Part shown: in pieces, positions 45,188 through 53,889 of the stretch
Position numbering within the stretch: the stretch's first letter is position 1
Layout: each line of letters opens with the position of its first letter
Assembly (NCBI GenBank): GCA_020624805.1
Contig: JAHKVW010000132.1
Location: 1 to 54,980 of the forward strand
Origin: a bacterium
GTDB taxonomy: Bacteria > Bacillota > Clostridia > Oscillospirales > Acutalibacteraceae
Length of the DNA: 54,980 nucleotides
Reading direction: 5' to 3'
The notes under the pieces: model-generated
The model's input: only the letters and a program-made list of their open reading frames with translations
Database searches by the model: none
Told to the model about the DNA's origin: nothing
Made by a program: the position numbers and the translations under genes

Positions 45188-45940
45188 ATGATCGTAGTAA
45201 AGACCGCACGTGAAATTCAGAAAATGCAGGACGCGTGTACACTGTCCGCGCGGGCGCTCAAGCTCGCCGGAGAGATGGTCGAACCCGGTGTGTCGACGTT
45301 AGAGATCGACACAGCAGTCCGAAAGTTTATCGAGGGTGAGGGAGGAATTCCCTCCACCCTCGGTTACGAGGGCTATCCGGCTTCTACCTGTATCTCCGTC
45401 AACAGTGTGGTAGTCCATGGCATACCGAGCAAAAAGACGATCCTTCGTCAGGGCGATATCGTTTCCATTGATATCATGGCGGGAATGCACGGGTATCACG
45501 GCGACAACGCCTATACCTATCCCTGCGGCGATATCACAAAGGAAGCGCAGGCGCTCCTCGACGCGACGAAGGAAAGCCTTTATGAGGGGATTAAGGCGGC
45601 GCAGGCAGGTAATCGCATCGGCGATATCGGCAGCGCTGTGCAGCGGTATGTCGAACCTCGTGGTTACTCGGTGGTACGGAGCTTTACCGGCCACGGCGTA
45701 GGCACGAATCTGCATGAAGACCCCAGTGTACCGAACTACGGTACACCCGGACGAGGCCCTCGCCTCATTCCGGGCATGACGATCGCAATCGAACCGATGA
45801 TAACGGCGGGCGATCACAAGGTGAAGATTCTCTCCGACGATTGGACAGCCGTCACGGTAGACGGCTCCCTCGCGGCGCACTTTGAACACACCGTGTGCAT
45901 CACACCCGACGGCCCGCGTATCATGACCTTGCTCAAGTGA
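45188..45940 (+). CDS. map: Methionine aminopeptidase
   Basis: Removes the initiator methionine. The 250-residue type I enzyme has the metal ligands in VSIDIMAGMHGYHGDNAYTY (two Asp), GHGVGTNLHEDPSVPNYG (His), and the Glu residues of IAIEPM and FEHTVCI. It starts two bases after adk. Confidence 0.97.
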   Translation: MIVVKTAREIQKMQDACTLSARALKLAGEMVEPGVSTLEIDTAVRKFIEGEGGIPSTLGYEGYPASTCISVNSVVVHGIPSKKTILRQGDIVSIDIMAGMHGYHGDNAYTYPCGDITKEAQALLDATKESLYEGIKAAQAGNRIGDIGSAVQRYVEPRGYSVVRSFTGHGVGTNLHEDPSVPNYGTPGRGPRLIPGMTIAIEPMITAGDHKVKILSDDWTAVTVDGSLAAHFEHTVCITPDGPRIMTLLK

Positions 45941-45947
45941 GGTCGAT

Positions 45948-46238
45948 ATGGATATCACAAAGGGCAGCGTTGTCATCGCCAAGGCAGGTCGCGACAAGGG
46001 CAGAGCATTTGCGGTGATCGAGGTTCTCAGCGACAGAGAGGTACTCATCGCCGACGGCAAGCGCCGTCCGATTGAGCGCCCCAAGCGCAAGAACGTCATC
46101 CATCTGCAAGGCACCAATACGACCGTCGATTGCATTACAACGAACCGACAACTACGAATTATTCTTCAGAATTGTAGGGCGGGGGCTTGCTCCCGCCGCG
46201 ACGCCGAAGGCGTTGAAAACCGTATACAGGAGGCTTAA
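45948..46238 (+). CDS. KOW-domain RNA-binding protein (L14e-like) with a repeat-derived C-terminus
   Basis: Small protein between map and infA, a position typical of a KOW protein in Clostridia thought to bind RNA or the ribosome. Residues 1-75 carry the KOW start DITKGSVVIAKAGRDKGRAF, and ERPKRKNVIHLQGT. From about residue 76 the frame runs into a TGTAGGG-family repeat (46173-46214), giving NCRAGACSRRDAEGVEN and a new stop. The native end was probably near residue 75. GAGGTCGAT precedes the ATG. Confidence 0.75.
   Translation: MDITKGSVVIAKAGRDKGRAFAVIEVLSDREVLIADGKRRPIERPKRKNVIHLQGTNTTVDCITTNRQLRIILQNCRAGACSRRDAEGVENRIQEA
46173..46214. repeat. TGTAGGGCG repeat fragment inside the 3' end of the KOW gene
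   Basis: TGTAGGGCGGGGGCTTGCTC followed by CCGCC and a GACGCCGAAGGCGTT dyad. The start resembles the other TGTAGGG elements. It lies in frame with the KOW protein. Confidence 0.6.
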
Positions 46239-46241
46239 GTC

Positions 46242-46460
46242 ATGTCAAAACAGGATGTTATCGAGATAGAGGGTATCGTCACCGAGGCTCTGCCGAACGC
46301 GCAGTTCACCGTAGAGCTTCCCAACGGCCACAAGATCCTGGCCGTGATCTCAGGCAAGCTGAGAATGAACTTCATCCGCATCCTCCCGGGCGATAAGGTG
46401 ACCGTAGAGATGTCGCCTTATGATTTGACCCGCGGCAGGATCACATGGCGTACAAAATAA
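46242..46460 (+). CDS. infA: Translation initiation factor IF-1
   Basis: The 72-residue OB-fold protein: [39 protein letters not shown] and [11 protein letters not shown], nearly universal sequence. AGGAGG precedes the ATG. Confidence 0.98.
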   Translation: MSKQDVIEIEGIVTEALPNAQFTVELPNGHKILAVISGKLRMNFIRILPGDKVTVEMSPYDLTRGRITWRTK

Positions 46461-46468
46461 ACGCCGCA

Positions 46469-46632
46469 GGCTCCCTTTGGGAAAGGGAGCTGTCACCGAA
46501 AGGTGACTGAGGGATTGTAAAATAAAGGAGCAAAGCGACAAACCAAATCGATCGTTACCTCGCTATCGCTCAAACAATTATGCAATCCTTCCACCGCTAA
46601 TCGCGGTCCCCCTCCCTTTACCAAAGGGAGGC
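46469..46632. repeat. MITE-like element between infA and rpmJ
   Basis: GGCTCCCTTTGGGAAAGGGA at the left and CTCCCTTTACCAAAGGGAGG at the right. GAGGGATTGTA is matched by the later TGCAATCCTTCC. The centre shares GAGCAAAGCGA with 22876-22983. Confidence 0.8.
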
Positions 46633-46668
46633 TAACATCATCTTACTAAGAAGGAAAGGAATGATATT

Positions 46669-46782
46669 ATGAAAGTCAGACCTTCAGTAAAGAAAATGTG
46701 TGAGAAGTGCAAGGTTATCAAGCGCCACGGTAAGGTTATGGTAATCTGCGACAACCCCAAGCATAAGCAGAGACAGGGCTAA
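46669..46782 (+). CDS. rpmJ: 50S ribosomal protein L36
   Basis: The 37-residue zinc protein [20 protein letters not shown] followed by [17 protein letters not shown], with the CxxC...C...H ligand pattern. GAAAGGA precedes ATG 46669. Confidence 0.97.
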   Translation: MKVRPSVKKMCEKCKVIKRHGKVMVICDNPKHKQRQG

Positions 46783-46796
46783 GGCTCGCTGCGCTC

Positions 46797-46873
46797 GCAG
46801 TGAACAGTTATCAGTGATCAGTGAACAGTTGAACTGACTTCTGACCACTGACCACTAACCACTGACCACTCAG
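46797..46873. repeat. Short tandem CAGTGAAC / GACCACT repeat between rpmJ and rpsM
   Basis: AGTGAACAGT, ATCAGTGATCAGTGAACAG and then four units of the form (T)GACCACT or AACCACT. The halves are roughly inverted and can fold into a hairpin. This low-complexity type of element is common in Clostridia gaps. Confidence 0.65.
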
Positions 46874-46927
46874 AACAGACTTTTCATACAAAAGAATTTA
46901 TTATTATTTCAAATGGAGGTGCACTAA

Positions 46928-47296
46928 ATGGCTCGTATAGCAGGTGTTGACTTACCCCGTGACAAGCGAGTTGAAATCGGACTCACTTACATCTACGGTA
47001 TCGGTCGTAAAACCGCTACAGACATTATTGCTGCAACAGGCGTCAATCCGGACACCCGTGTTCGTGATCTGACCGAAGAAGACGTATCAAAACTCAGAGA
47101 ATATATCGACCATAATTGCCGCGTTGAAGGTGATCTCCGTCGTGATATCGCTTTCGACATCAAGAGACTTATCGAAATCGGCAGCTATCGCGGTGTTCGC
47201 CACAGAAAGGGTCTGCCCGTAAGAGGTCAGCGTTCTAAGACTAACGCTCGTACCCGCAAAGGCCCGCGCAAGACGATGGCTAACAAGAAGAAGTAA
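46928..47296 (+). CDS. rpsM: 30S ribosomal protein S13
   Basis: The 122 residues: [50 protein letters not shown] and [15 protein letters not shown] precedes the ATG. It begins the alpha cluster. Confidence 0.98.
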   Translation: MARIAGVDLPRDKRVEIGLTYIYGIGRKTATDIIAATGVNPDTRVRDLTEEDVSKLREYIDHNCRVEGDLRRDIAFDIKRLIEIGSYRGVRHRKGLPVRGQRSKTNARTRKGPRKTMANKKK

Positions 47297-47309
47297 GGAG
47301 GGCAATTAA

Positions 47310-47711
47310 ATGGCAGTTAAAACAGGTAAGAAGGCTCCTATCCGCCGCCGCCGTGAGAGAAAGAATATCGAAAAGGGCTCGGCGCATATCCAGTCTACCT
47401 TTAACAACACAATCGTAACTATATCCGATACACAGGGCAACGCGATCTCATGGGCAAGCGCAGGCGAGCTCGGTTTCCGCGGCTCCAGAAAGTCTACTCC
47501 CTTCGCCGCTCAGAGCGCTGCTGAGACAGCCGCCAAGGTCGCGATGGAGCATGGCATGAAGAGCGTCGAGGTCTTTGTCAAGGGACCCGGTCAGGGTCGT
47601 GAGGCAGCGATCCGCGCACTGCAGACCGCAGGTCTTGAGGTCACCATGATCAAAGACGTTACCCCCATTCCGCATAACGGATGCCGTCCTCCCAAGAGAA
47701 GACGTGTATAA
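47310..47711 (+). CDS. rpsK: 30S ribosomal protein S11
   Basis: The 133 residues: [39 protein letters not shown] and the end [23 protein letters not shown] precedes the ATG. Confidence 0.98.
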   Translation: MAVKTGKKAPIRRRRERKNIEKGSAHIQSTFNNTIVTISDTQGNAISWASAGELGFRGSRKSTPFAAQSAAETAAKVAMEHGMKSVEVFVKGPGQGREAAIRALQTAGLEVTMIKDVTPIPHNGCRPPKRRRV

Positions 47712-47733
47712 AAGAAGAAGGAGGATATAGAAT

Positions 47734-48330
47734 ATGGCTAAGAATCAACAGCCTATCGCAAAGCGCTGCAGAGCGCTGGGCATTTCGCCCGCTGTTATGG
47801 GTTACTCCAAAAAGACTTCCAACCGTAACCCCGGCGGCAAAATGAGAAGAAAACAGAGTGAATACGGTATCCAGCTGACCGAAAAGCAGAAGGTCAAGTT
47901 CATCTACGGCGTTCTGGAGAAGCAGTTCCGTATGTATTATGAAAAGGCTGAGAAGATGGAAGGCAAGACCGGTGAGAACCTGCTCTCTTTAGTTGAGCGC
48001 AGACTCGACAACGTTGTCTATCGTCTGGGTCTCTGCTCCACCCGTCGTGAGGGCAGACAGCTGGTCAACCACGCTCACTTCACCGTTAACGGCAAGAAGT
48101 GCAACATTCCCTCTTACATCGTAAAAGAAGGCGACGTCATCGCTGTTTCGGACGGTTCCAAGGACACCAACCGCTTCAAGGCGATCGCCGAGGCTGACGG
48201 TTCCACTCTCGTTCCGAAGTGGCTCGAGAAGACCGACAAGCTCAGCGGTAAGGTCATCGCTCTTCCCGCTCGCGACGACATCGACTATCCCGTTGAGGAA
48301 CATCTCATCGTCGAGTTGTACTCCAAGTAA
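47734..48330 (+). CDS. rpsD: 30S ribosomal protein S4
   Basis: The 198 residues carry an S4 RNA-binding domain: RLDNVVYRLGLCSTRREGRQ, VNHAHFTVNGKK and IPSYIVKEGDVI. No N-terminal zinc cysteines are present. GAAGGAGG precedes the ATG. A MITE-like element follows in the 292-base gap before rpoA. Confidence 0.97.
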   Translation: MAKNQQPIAKRCRALGISPAVMGYSKKTSNRNPGGKMRRKQSEYGIQLTEKQKVKFIYGVLEKQFRMYYEKAEKMEGKTGENLLSLVERRLDNVVYRLGLCSTRREGRQLVNHAHFTVNGKKCNIPSYIVKEGDVIAVSDGSKDTNRFKAIAEADGSTLVPKWLEKTDKLSGKVIALPARDDIDYPVEEHLIVELYSK

Positions 48331-48403
48331 TTTGTACGCCGGTCGGAATTTTCCGACATCGCGTCCGCATTCGGCACGATATATGCTGTGAGGAAGCAGC
48401 AGA

Positions 48404-48553
48404 GGCTCCCTTTCCTAAGGGAGCTGACGCGAAGCGGCTGAGGGTTGAAACGTTGTGTTCAGATGTGTTTTTCAATAAGTGATACAGATCATACAATGCA
48501 ACCCTCCGTCACGGACATATATGTCCGTGCCACCTCCCTTAGAAAAGGGAGGC
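48404..48553. repeat. MITE-like element between rpsD and rpoA
   Basis: GGCTCCCTTTCCTAAGGGAG at the left and CTCCCTTAGAAAAGGGAGGC at the right, as at 24663-24815. GCTGAGGGTTGAAA pairs with TGCAACCCTCC. A 14-base dyad, CACGGACATATATGTCCGTG, is next to the right end. Confidence 0.8.
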
Positions 48554-48622
48554 TATGTCGGGCATCACAGCACGGTTCATCCGTGTTTGTGCAGTATAAA
48601 TATTTTAAGGAGGAATTCGCTA

Positions 48623-49576
48623 ATGATAGAGATAGAAAAGCCCAGAATTGATACAGAAGAATTATCTTCGGACGGTAAGTACGGCAGATTTGTGGTGGAG
48701 CCCTTAGAGCGAGGCTTCGGCAACACGCTGGGCAACTCTCTGCGCCGCGTACTGCTCTCGTCACTCGAGGGCGTAGCCGTCACATCGATCAAGATAGACG
48801 GAGTTCTTCACGAGTTCTCTACCATCCCCGGCGTCAAGGAAGACGTCACCGAGATCGTTCTGAACATGAAGAGCTTGGTAGCTAAACTCCATTCTAACGG
48901 TCCCAAGATCGTTGAGATCTCGGCGGAGGGTCCCTGCGAGGTCACTGCCGAGAGCATCAAGTGCGACAGCGAGGTTGAGATCCTCAACCCCGAGCTGCAC
49001 ATCGCGTCCCTTGCCGACGGCGCGGTTCTGAATATGGAGATCACGCTGGACAAGGGCAGAGGCTATGTGCCCGCCGAGAAGAACAAGCTGATCTCGGGCA
49101 ACGAGATCATCGGCGTGCTCCCCATCGACTCTATCTACACCCCTGTCCTCAAGGTGAACTATACGGTGGACAACACCCGTGTCGGTCAGATCACTGACTA
49201 CGACAAGCTCACCCTGAGCGTTTGGACAAACGGCGTTATCAACGCGCAGGAGGCTGTATCGCTGGCGCCTAAGGTCCTTACCGAACACCTCAATCGCTTT
49301 GTCAACCTCTCCGACAGAGGCTACAACACCGAGATCATGGTGGAAAAGGACGATAAGGGCAAGGAGAAGGTGCTCGAGATGACCATCGAAGAGCTCGACC
49401 TCTCCGTTCGTTCGTTCAACTGCTTGAAGAGAGCCGGTATCAACACCGTAGAAGACCTCATCAGTAAGTCCGAGGAGGACATGATGAAGGTGCGCAACCT
49501 CGGCAGAAAATCGCTCGAGGAAGTTGTCTTCAAGCTCGATACGCTGGGCTTCAGCCTGCGTAAAGAGGACGAGTAA
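48623..49576 (+). CDS. rpoA: RNA polymerase alpha subunit
   Basis: The 317 residues: [38 protein letters not shown], and a C-terminal domain with [20 protein letters not shown] and LGRKSLEEV that contacts activators and UP elements. ATG 48623 follows TTAAGGAGG; an earlier in-frame start at 48479 is inside the MITE-like repeat. Confidence 0.98.
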   Translation: MIEIEKPRIDTEELSSDGKYGRFVVEPLERGFGNTLGNSLRRVLLSSLEGVAVTSIKIDGVLHEFSTIPGVKEDVTEIVLNMKSLVAKLHSNGPKIVEISAEGPCEVTAESIKCDSEVEILNPELHIASLADGAVLNMEITLDKGRGYVPAEKNKLISGNEIIGVLPIDSIYTPVLKVNYTVDNTRVGQITDYDKLTLSVWTNGVINAQEAVSLAPKVLTEHLNRFVNLSDRGYNTEIMVEKDDKGKEKVLEMTIEELDLSVRSFNCLKRAGINTVEDLISKSEEDMMKVRNLGRKSLEEVVFKLDTLGFSLRKEDE

Positions 49577-49583
49577 TCAAGAA

Positions 49584-49711
49584 GCGCCGAGGTCCGGAGC
49601 CCTCGGATAACGACTGACGAGCCGGTGCCTGTCAAAATGACCCGCAGGGTCATGCAGATGGGCGGGCGAGTGGGAGTTATACGAGGAGAAGCGGAGGACA
49701 ACGAGGCGTGA
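49584..49711. repeat. GCGCCGAGGTCCG repeat, copy 2 (between rpoA and rplQ)
   Basis: Matches 35825-35949 at both ends (GCCCTCGGATAACGAC; GGAGTTATACGAGGA; GCGGAGGACAACGAGGCGTG). The centre differs and has ATGACCCGCAGGGTCAT, a dyad. Both copies follow ribosomal operon genes in the same orientation. Confidence 0.8.
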
Positions 49712-49778
49712 CATTATGATAACCGATTTACCTTTATAGAATATCTGTAAAGAAATGACCCGAAAGGAGTGAATAATA

Positions 49779-50120
49779 ATGCCGGGTACCAGAAAACTGG
49801 GCAGAGCTACCGACGCGCGTCTTGCGATGCTGAGAGCTCTCGTCACCTTCCTGCTCGAAAACGGCAAGATCGAGACCACCCTCTCCCGCGCTAAGGAAAC
49901 CGCTTCCATGGCGGAGAAGATGATCACGATCGCGAAGAAGGACACCCTCGCGAACAAAAGACAGGTCATGGCGTTCGTCACTAAGGAGGACGTCGCGACC
50001 AAGCTGTTCAAGGAGATCGCGCCTAAGTATGCGGACCGCAACGGCGGTTACACCCGCATCACCAAGATCGGCCCCCGTCGCGGCGACGCTGCCGAGATGG
50101 CGATCATCGAGCTGGTTTAA
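49779..50120 (+). CDS. rplQ: 50S ribosomal protein L17
   Basis: The 113 residues: [31 protein letters not shown] and [27 protein letters not shown] precedes the ATG. It is the last gene of the ribosomal cluster, before a UUCG-loop terminator. Confidence 0.98.
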   Translation: MPGTRKLGRATDARLAMLRALVTFLLENGKIETTLSRAKETASMAEKMITIAKKDTLANKRQVMAFVTKEDVATKLFKEIAPKYADRNGGYTRITKIGPRRGDAAEMAIIELV

Positions 50121-50128
50121 GATTTCAG

Positions 50129-50180
50129 TTGTCATTGCGAAGCTCGACATTTGTGTCGGGACTGCGGCAATCTCAACCGA
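50129..50180. repeat. Interspersed TTGTCATTG...GCGGCAATCTCAAC repeat, copy 2
   Basis: The ends match 9831-9880. The centre is GAAGCTCGACATTTGTGTCG, containing the dyad CGACA/TGTCG. It lies directly after the rplQ stop. Confidence 0.65.
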
Positions 50181-50193
50181 TAAAACAATAGAT

Positions 50194-50226
50194 TATGCCT
50201 CACCTTCGGGTGGGGCATATTTTTTT
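50194..50226 (+). terminator. Rho-independent terminator of the ribosomal operon
   Basis: TATGCCTCACC and GGTGGGGCATA form an 11-bp stem with one G-T, closed by a TTCG tetraloop, followed by T7. Confidence 0.9.
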
Positions 50227-50400
50227 GAGATAATGCAGTAAGGTCTGATCTGCGATGGGGGACCCCAAAAAGCCCCGCTTTTTGGGGAGAGGAGGAACCT
50301 CCACATGAGCACGAGAGCGGGCATTTGACCGCTCTCAGCGAATACGGAGCGTGACGACGAGGTGAGGCTTTTCTTTTTTGTGAGGAGTTAGGAGTTATCG
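50227..50400. other. Structured non-coding stretch with several hairpins
   Basis: No gene is seen. CCCCAAAAAG-CCCCG-CTTTTTGGGG (50265-50289) is a 10-bp hairpin. GAGAGCGG and CCGCTCTC form another about 50 bases on. GGAGCGTGACGACGAGG recalls the endings of the GCGCCGAGG repeats, so this may be a further repeat family with a single copy in view. Confidence 0.4.
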
Positions 50401-50407
50401 AAAAAAC

Positions 50408-50613
50408 AGCCTTCCCCTCGGGTGGAAGGTGTCGACCAACGGGAGACGGATGAGGGGACAACTCTTCCTATTGATAGCGGACTCGGTGAGGCTGTACGTT
50501 TACCGAGAAACAAGGAAGAGCATTACACTCTTTGTTAAGATGATCTTTTGGCGAAGTTTGCCCCTCATCCGACTCGGCATACGCCGAGCCACCTTCCCCC
50601 CGAGGGGAAGGCT
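50408..50613. repeat. MITE-like element (CCTTCCCC-ended), homologous to 54592-54863
   Basis: AGCCTTCCCCTCGGGTGGAA at the left and CACCTTCCCCCCGAGGGGAA plus GGCT at the right. The interior (GGTGTCGACCA, GGAGACGGATGAGGGGACAA, GCTGTACGTTTACCGAGAA, TTAAGATGATCTTTTGG) is found again, reverse-complemented and diverged, at 54657-54790. A plausible-looking 84-residue frame inside comes from the repeat. Confidence 0.85.
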
Positions 50614-50827
50614 ATTAAGCACATCTCAGCATAAAAACGCCGCGCGCGTCCGGCACCGCGGTGCTTTATCTGTGTTACTGTAGGGGTCGGCGCCTCGACG
50701 ACCCTTTGCCTTGCCGCTTTACCTCTCTATGAGAATGGGATCATTTCCGACAGCAGTACCTTACAGCATTAAAGAAAAAGCGATACGTCGCCTGTTTACA
50801 AAATGTACTTTATTTTTTGTCGATATG

Positions 50828-50836
50828 TGGTATAAT
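50828..50836 (+). promoter_or_regulatory. Extended -10 promoter of the cyclase gene
   Basis: TGGTATAAT (hexamer 50831-50836) is an extended -10 with no clear -35, about 72 bases before the ATG at 50909. The preceding stretch 50614-50827 contains a TGTAGGGG fragment (50682-50704) and no gene. Confidence 0.55.
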
Positions 50837-50908
50837 AGAAAGTATAGTGGAGTAATATGTAGTATTTTGGGGAGTGTTACGATACCCCAACGATTGAGGA
50901 GGAAGAGT

Positions 50909-51499
50909 ATGCTGATCTATGATATCACGCGCGAGGTGTTTTCCGCGCCGATCTATCCGGGCGATCCGAAACCCGCCAAGCGCTTTATAAGATCGATCGG
51001 AGACGATTCGACCTATAATCTGTCCACCGTGGAGCTGTGTACCCATAACGGTACCCATATCGACGCGCCGCTGCACTTTGACGAGGAGGGCGCGGATATC
51101 GGCTCGATGAAGCCGTCGTGCTTCTACGGCAAGTGTACGGTCGTCACCATCGACGGCGTCCTGACGGGCGAGGATATGGAGCGCCTGCTGCCGCACTGCA
51201 ACAAGCGGCTGATCCTCCACGGTTCGGGCAAAGCCTATCTGAGCGTTTCGGCGGCGAGAGTGATCGCCGACAGCAAGCTGAGATTAGTGGGCACCGACGC
51301 GATGTCGATCGCACCGCCCTTTGACGAGATGATGCCGCACCTCGAGCTGGCGCGAGCCGGGATCGCGGTGCTGGAAGGGCTGTTCCTCGAGGGCGTCGAG
51401 GACGGCGAATACACCCTGTCCGCCCTGCCGCTGAAAATGCAGGGCTTGGAAGCGTCCCCCTGCCGCGCGATCCTGATGCGCGAGCCGAAAGGATATTGA
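50909..51499 (+). CDS. Cyclase/kynurenine formamidase family hydrolase
   Basis: The 196-residue metal-dependent hydrolase has the family signature HNGTHIDAPLHF (HxGTHxDxPxH) near residue 50, YPGDP near residue 15 and the late GTDAMSI region. Members cleave formyl or other amides; arylformamidase is the best known. No kynurenine or other pathway genes are adjacent, so the substrate is open. GAGGAGGAAG precedes ATG 50909; a longer in-frame start at 50711 would cross the promoter. Confidence 0.85.
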   Translation: MLIYDITREVFSAPIYPGDPKPAKRFIRSIGDDSTYNLSTVELCTHNGTHIDAPLHFDEEGADIGSMKPSCFYGKCTVVTIDGVLTGEDMERLLPHCNKRLILHGSGKAYLSVSAARVIADSKLRLVGTDAMSIAPPFDEMMPHLELARAGIAVLEGLFLEGVEDGEYTLSALPLKMQGLEASPCRAILMREPKGY

Positions 51500-51500
51500 T

Positions 51501-51720
51501 TAATGAGGAATTAGGAATGAGGAATTAGGAATTATTATCATGATGTAAACGACGATATGCTCCGCATTAAAAATGAATCTACCGGAAACGTTCGGGACGT
51601 CATAAATGTCGTCCCCTACAGTATACGCTTCTGATTCACATATCAATCAGGTGAGGGCGGGACACGCGTGTCCGCCCACCATTCATTCCTAATTCCTAAT
51701 TACTAATTCCTAATTATACG
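51501..51720. repeat. GAATTAGGAATGAGG-ended inverted repeat element
   Basis: AATGAGGAATTAGGAATGAG at the left and its inverse CATTCCTAATTCCTAATTAC at the right enclose a stretch holding two further dyads, ACGTTCGGGACGT and ACACGCGTGT, and the TGTAGGGG-family end CCCCTACA. It fills the 233-base gap before the large lipoprotein gene. Confidence 0.7.
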
Positions 51721-51732
51721 AACGAGGTTACC

Positions 51733-53889
51733 ATGAAAAAACTATGTTCTGTACTACTGATTTTCATTTTAATATTGAGCCTATGTGTCTGCCTATCCGG
51801 CTGTGATCAGCCGAAGGTCGCTGTCAGCTCCGTGCTGGCGATCGACGAGAGCTTTCGCGGCACCCGCACCGTGACCGCGGTCTATCCCGTATCCGCCGAT
51901 ATCGACGCGGTGAAGGATAAGATCCTCGCGGATGATCCCACCGCCGATATCCCCGGCGCGTCGTTCAGCTACAGCGGCGTCAAGGAGGACGGCTATTACT
52001 TTGAGCTGACAATGAAGTTTACCGGCAAAGCCGAGTATGAGAAGATCGTCGGCTCCCTGATCGGTCGCGGCAGCGCGGTGTTCCTGTCGCGCAAGAATAC
52101 CAAGCTCACACAGGGCACGCGCATGGCGGAGGATTTTGACGTCAGCGAGCTGATCGCGTGGATGGTCAGCGATACCGCCGCCGCCGAGCAGACCAAGAAT
52201 CTGGTGTTCGATTACAGCGCCAACACCGTGAAGATCGGCTCCGACAGCTATGATACCAAGTCCACCGTTGCCATCAACGACTGTACCGGCAGCGCGATCA
52301 ACAGCATTTCGATCAAGACGATGAACCATAAATCGGGCAGCTATGACCGCACCTTCGCGTTCAACCTGCCCAACGCTGTTTACACGAAGGATAAGGACGC
52401 GATCGAGGCGTATTTCCTCGCCGATACCCTGCCCGACGCGAAGTACGCGGGCTGGTCGGCGGAGGGCTCCGATATGGTCTATACCGTCATCTATGAGGAT
52501 ATGACCGTCGCTAAGATGAACGATGTGACCGCCAAGCTCCTCGATACCGACAGCGTCGCGATCTCCTACGGCGACATCGACAACGCCTCCACGCCGCTGT
52601 CCGAGGGTCTGACCTATGAGGAGAAGCTCGATTCCTTCTCCTTCATCGGCGAGAACGACGGTTTTCCGACGATCCGCTACTCCTACTCACTGCCGCTGAA
52701 CACCACCTACGGCGAAGGCTCCGTTTTTGAAAACGGCAGATGGATCAGCGCGGGCGCGTGGGAGAATGACCTGTACACCGTCGAGCTGAAAAACGGCACC
52801 GCACAGCTCAGGATCCCCGACGGCATCCAGTACCAAATCAGCGGCGTCGACTTCGCCGTTGCCAGTCTGGGTGATTCGCGCTTTCGCAGGACGACCGAGT
52901 TCCTGTATGAGCCCGGCAACAGCGCCGCGGCGGATTACGCGCTGAGCTATTTTACCGCGAAGGGCGTGCGGAATGTCGCCGTGGACACGACCGACAGCAA
53001 CATCGTTTGCCGTGTGAGCTTTGAGGGCACCACCGACGAGATCACCTCACAGCTGGTGAATGTCTTCGGCAGCGGCAACTTTATGGCATATGAACAGAAG
53101 AAGGGTACGTTCGATCTGAGCATCAAGACTGTGCTGACCGACTATGTCAACCTCGGCTATATGCTCAACAGTGAGAACGCCGAGCGCCCGATGCACTACT
53201 CTGTCAGCTCCGAGGGCGGCGAGAACATCGTATCGCTCTCCGTCGACGGTAGTGAAACAGCGTTCACCGACAGCAACAAGGGCACGATGGAGATCAAGGG
53301 CGGCTGCGCGACCGTGCGCTATCGCGGCAACATCCCCGTGACCATGAGCATCGTCATCTATCTCTCCGCGGGTCTGGTGCTGCTGATCCTGACCGCCTTC
53401 ATCGCGATCAAGCTGATCAAGCCCAAGAAGAAGCGCCTTCCCGATCCGCTCAACAATCCCGAAGCCGTCTATGCGGACGCAGATATGCCTGAGGATGCAA
53501 CTGACGACGCCTCCGAGAATGATACAGAGGACGCGTCCTCAGAAGAAAAAGGCGCGCGCGCCCCGCTGGCACAGACCACGACGTTCAGCATCTTTGAGCT
53601 GAACACCCTTGTCCGCAACAAGAAGTACGTCGACGAGATCAACAAGGACGTCGAACAGCGCCTGCATGAGCAGAGCCTTGAGGAACAGAAGCACGATATC
53701 CGCGCGCGTGAGCTGGAGGATATGAGCCGTAAGGTCTACGGGGCGAACACGCCTTCTTCTGATGAAACTGCGACCGACGATATTGCGGAACCAATCGAGT
53801 TGGAGCCTACCGAAGCGCCGGAATCCGCTTGTGAAAGCGCCGACGCTCCCGCAAAGGAGAATGACGATGATGAAACTGGTCGTGTTTGA
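51733..53889 (+). CDS. Large lipoprotein with C-terminal membrane anchor and charged tail
   Basis: Protein of 718 residues of no family I recognise. It starts with a lipoprotein signal (hydrophobic core VLLIFILILSLCVCL, lipobox LSGC with Cys24). A long extracytoplasmic region (25-535) has repeated beta-like units. A membrane segment (about 538-562, IVIYLSAGLVLLILTAFIAI) is followed by a basic stop KPKKKR. The cytoplasmic tail of about 150 residues is very acidic, with a probable coiled coil around LHEQSLEEQKHDIRARELED. It overlaps the next gene by 23 bases, suggesting an operon. Confidence 0.8.
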   Translation: MKKLCSVLLIFILILSLCVCLSGCDQPKVAVSSVLAIDESFRGTRTVTAVYPVSADIDAVKDKILADDPTADIPGASFSYSGVKEDGYYFELTMKFTGKAEYEKIVGSLIGRGSAVFLSRKNTKLTQGTRMAEDFDVSELIAWMVSDTAAAEQTKNLVFDYSANTVKIGSDSYDTKSTVAINDCTGSAINSISIKTMNHKSGSYDRTFAFNLPNAVYTKDKDAIEAYFLADTLPDAKYAGWSAEGSDMVYTVIYEDMTVAKMNDVTAKLLDTDSVAISYGDIDNASTPLSEGLTYEEKLDSFSFIGENDGFPTIRYSYSLPLNTTYGEGSVFENGRWISAGAWENDLYTVELKNGTAQLRIPDGIQYQISGVDFAVASLGDSRFRRTTEFLYEPGNSAAADYALSYFTAKGVRNVAVDTTDSNIVCRVSFEGTTDEITSQLVNVFGSGNFMAYEQKKGTFDLSIKTVLTDYVNLGYMLNSENAERPMHYSVSSEGGENIVSLSVDGSETAFTDSNKGTMEIKGGCATVRYRGNIPVTMSIVIYLSAGLVLLILTAFIAIKLIKPKKKRLPDPLNNPEAVYADADMPEDATDDASENDTEDASSEEKGARAPLAQTTTFSIFELNTLVRNKKYVDEINKDVEQRLHEQSLEEQKHDIRARELEDMSRKVYGANTPSSDETATDDIAEPIELEPTEAPESACESADAPAKENDDDETGRV

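Noticed and set aside
46797..46873. Possible CRISPR array
   Set aside because: The units are 7-9 bases, directly adjacent and without unique spacers; no cas genes in the window. It is a simple tandem repeat with dyad symmetry.
50429..50683. 84-codon open frame whose peptide resembles one at 54657-54941 (minus strand)
   Set aside because: The similarity comes from the two MITE-like repeat copies. The frames start and stop in the repeats, have no ribosome site and are not conserved as proteins.
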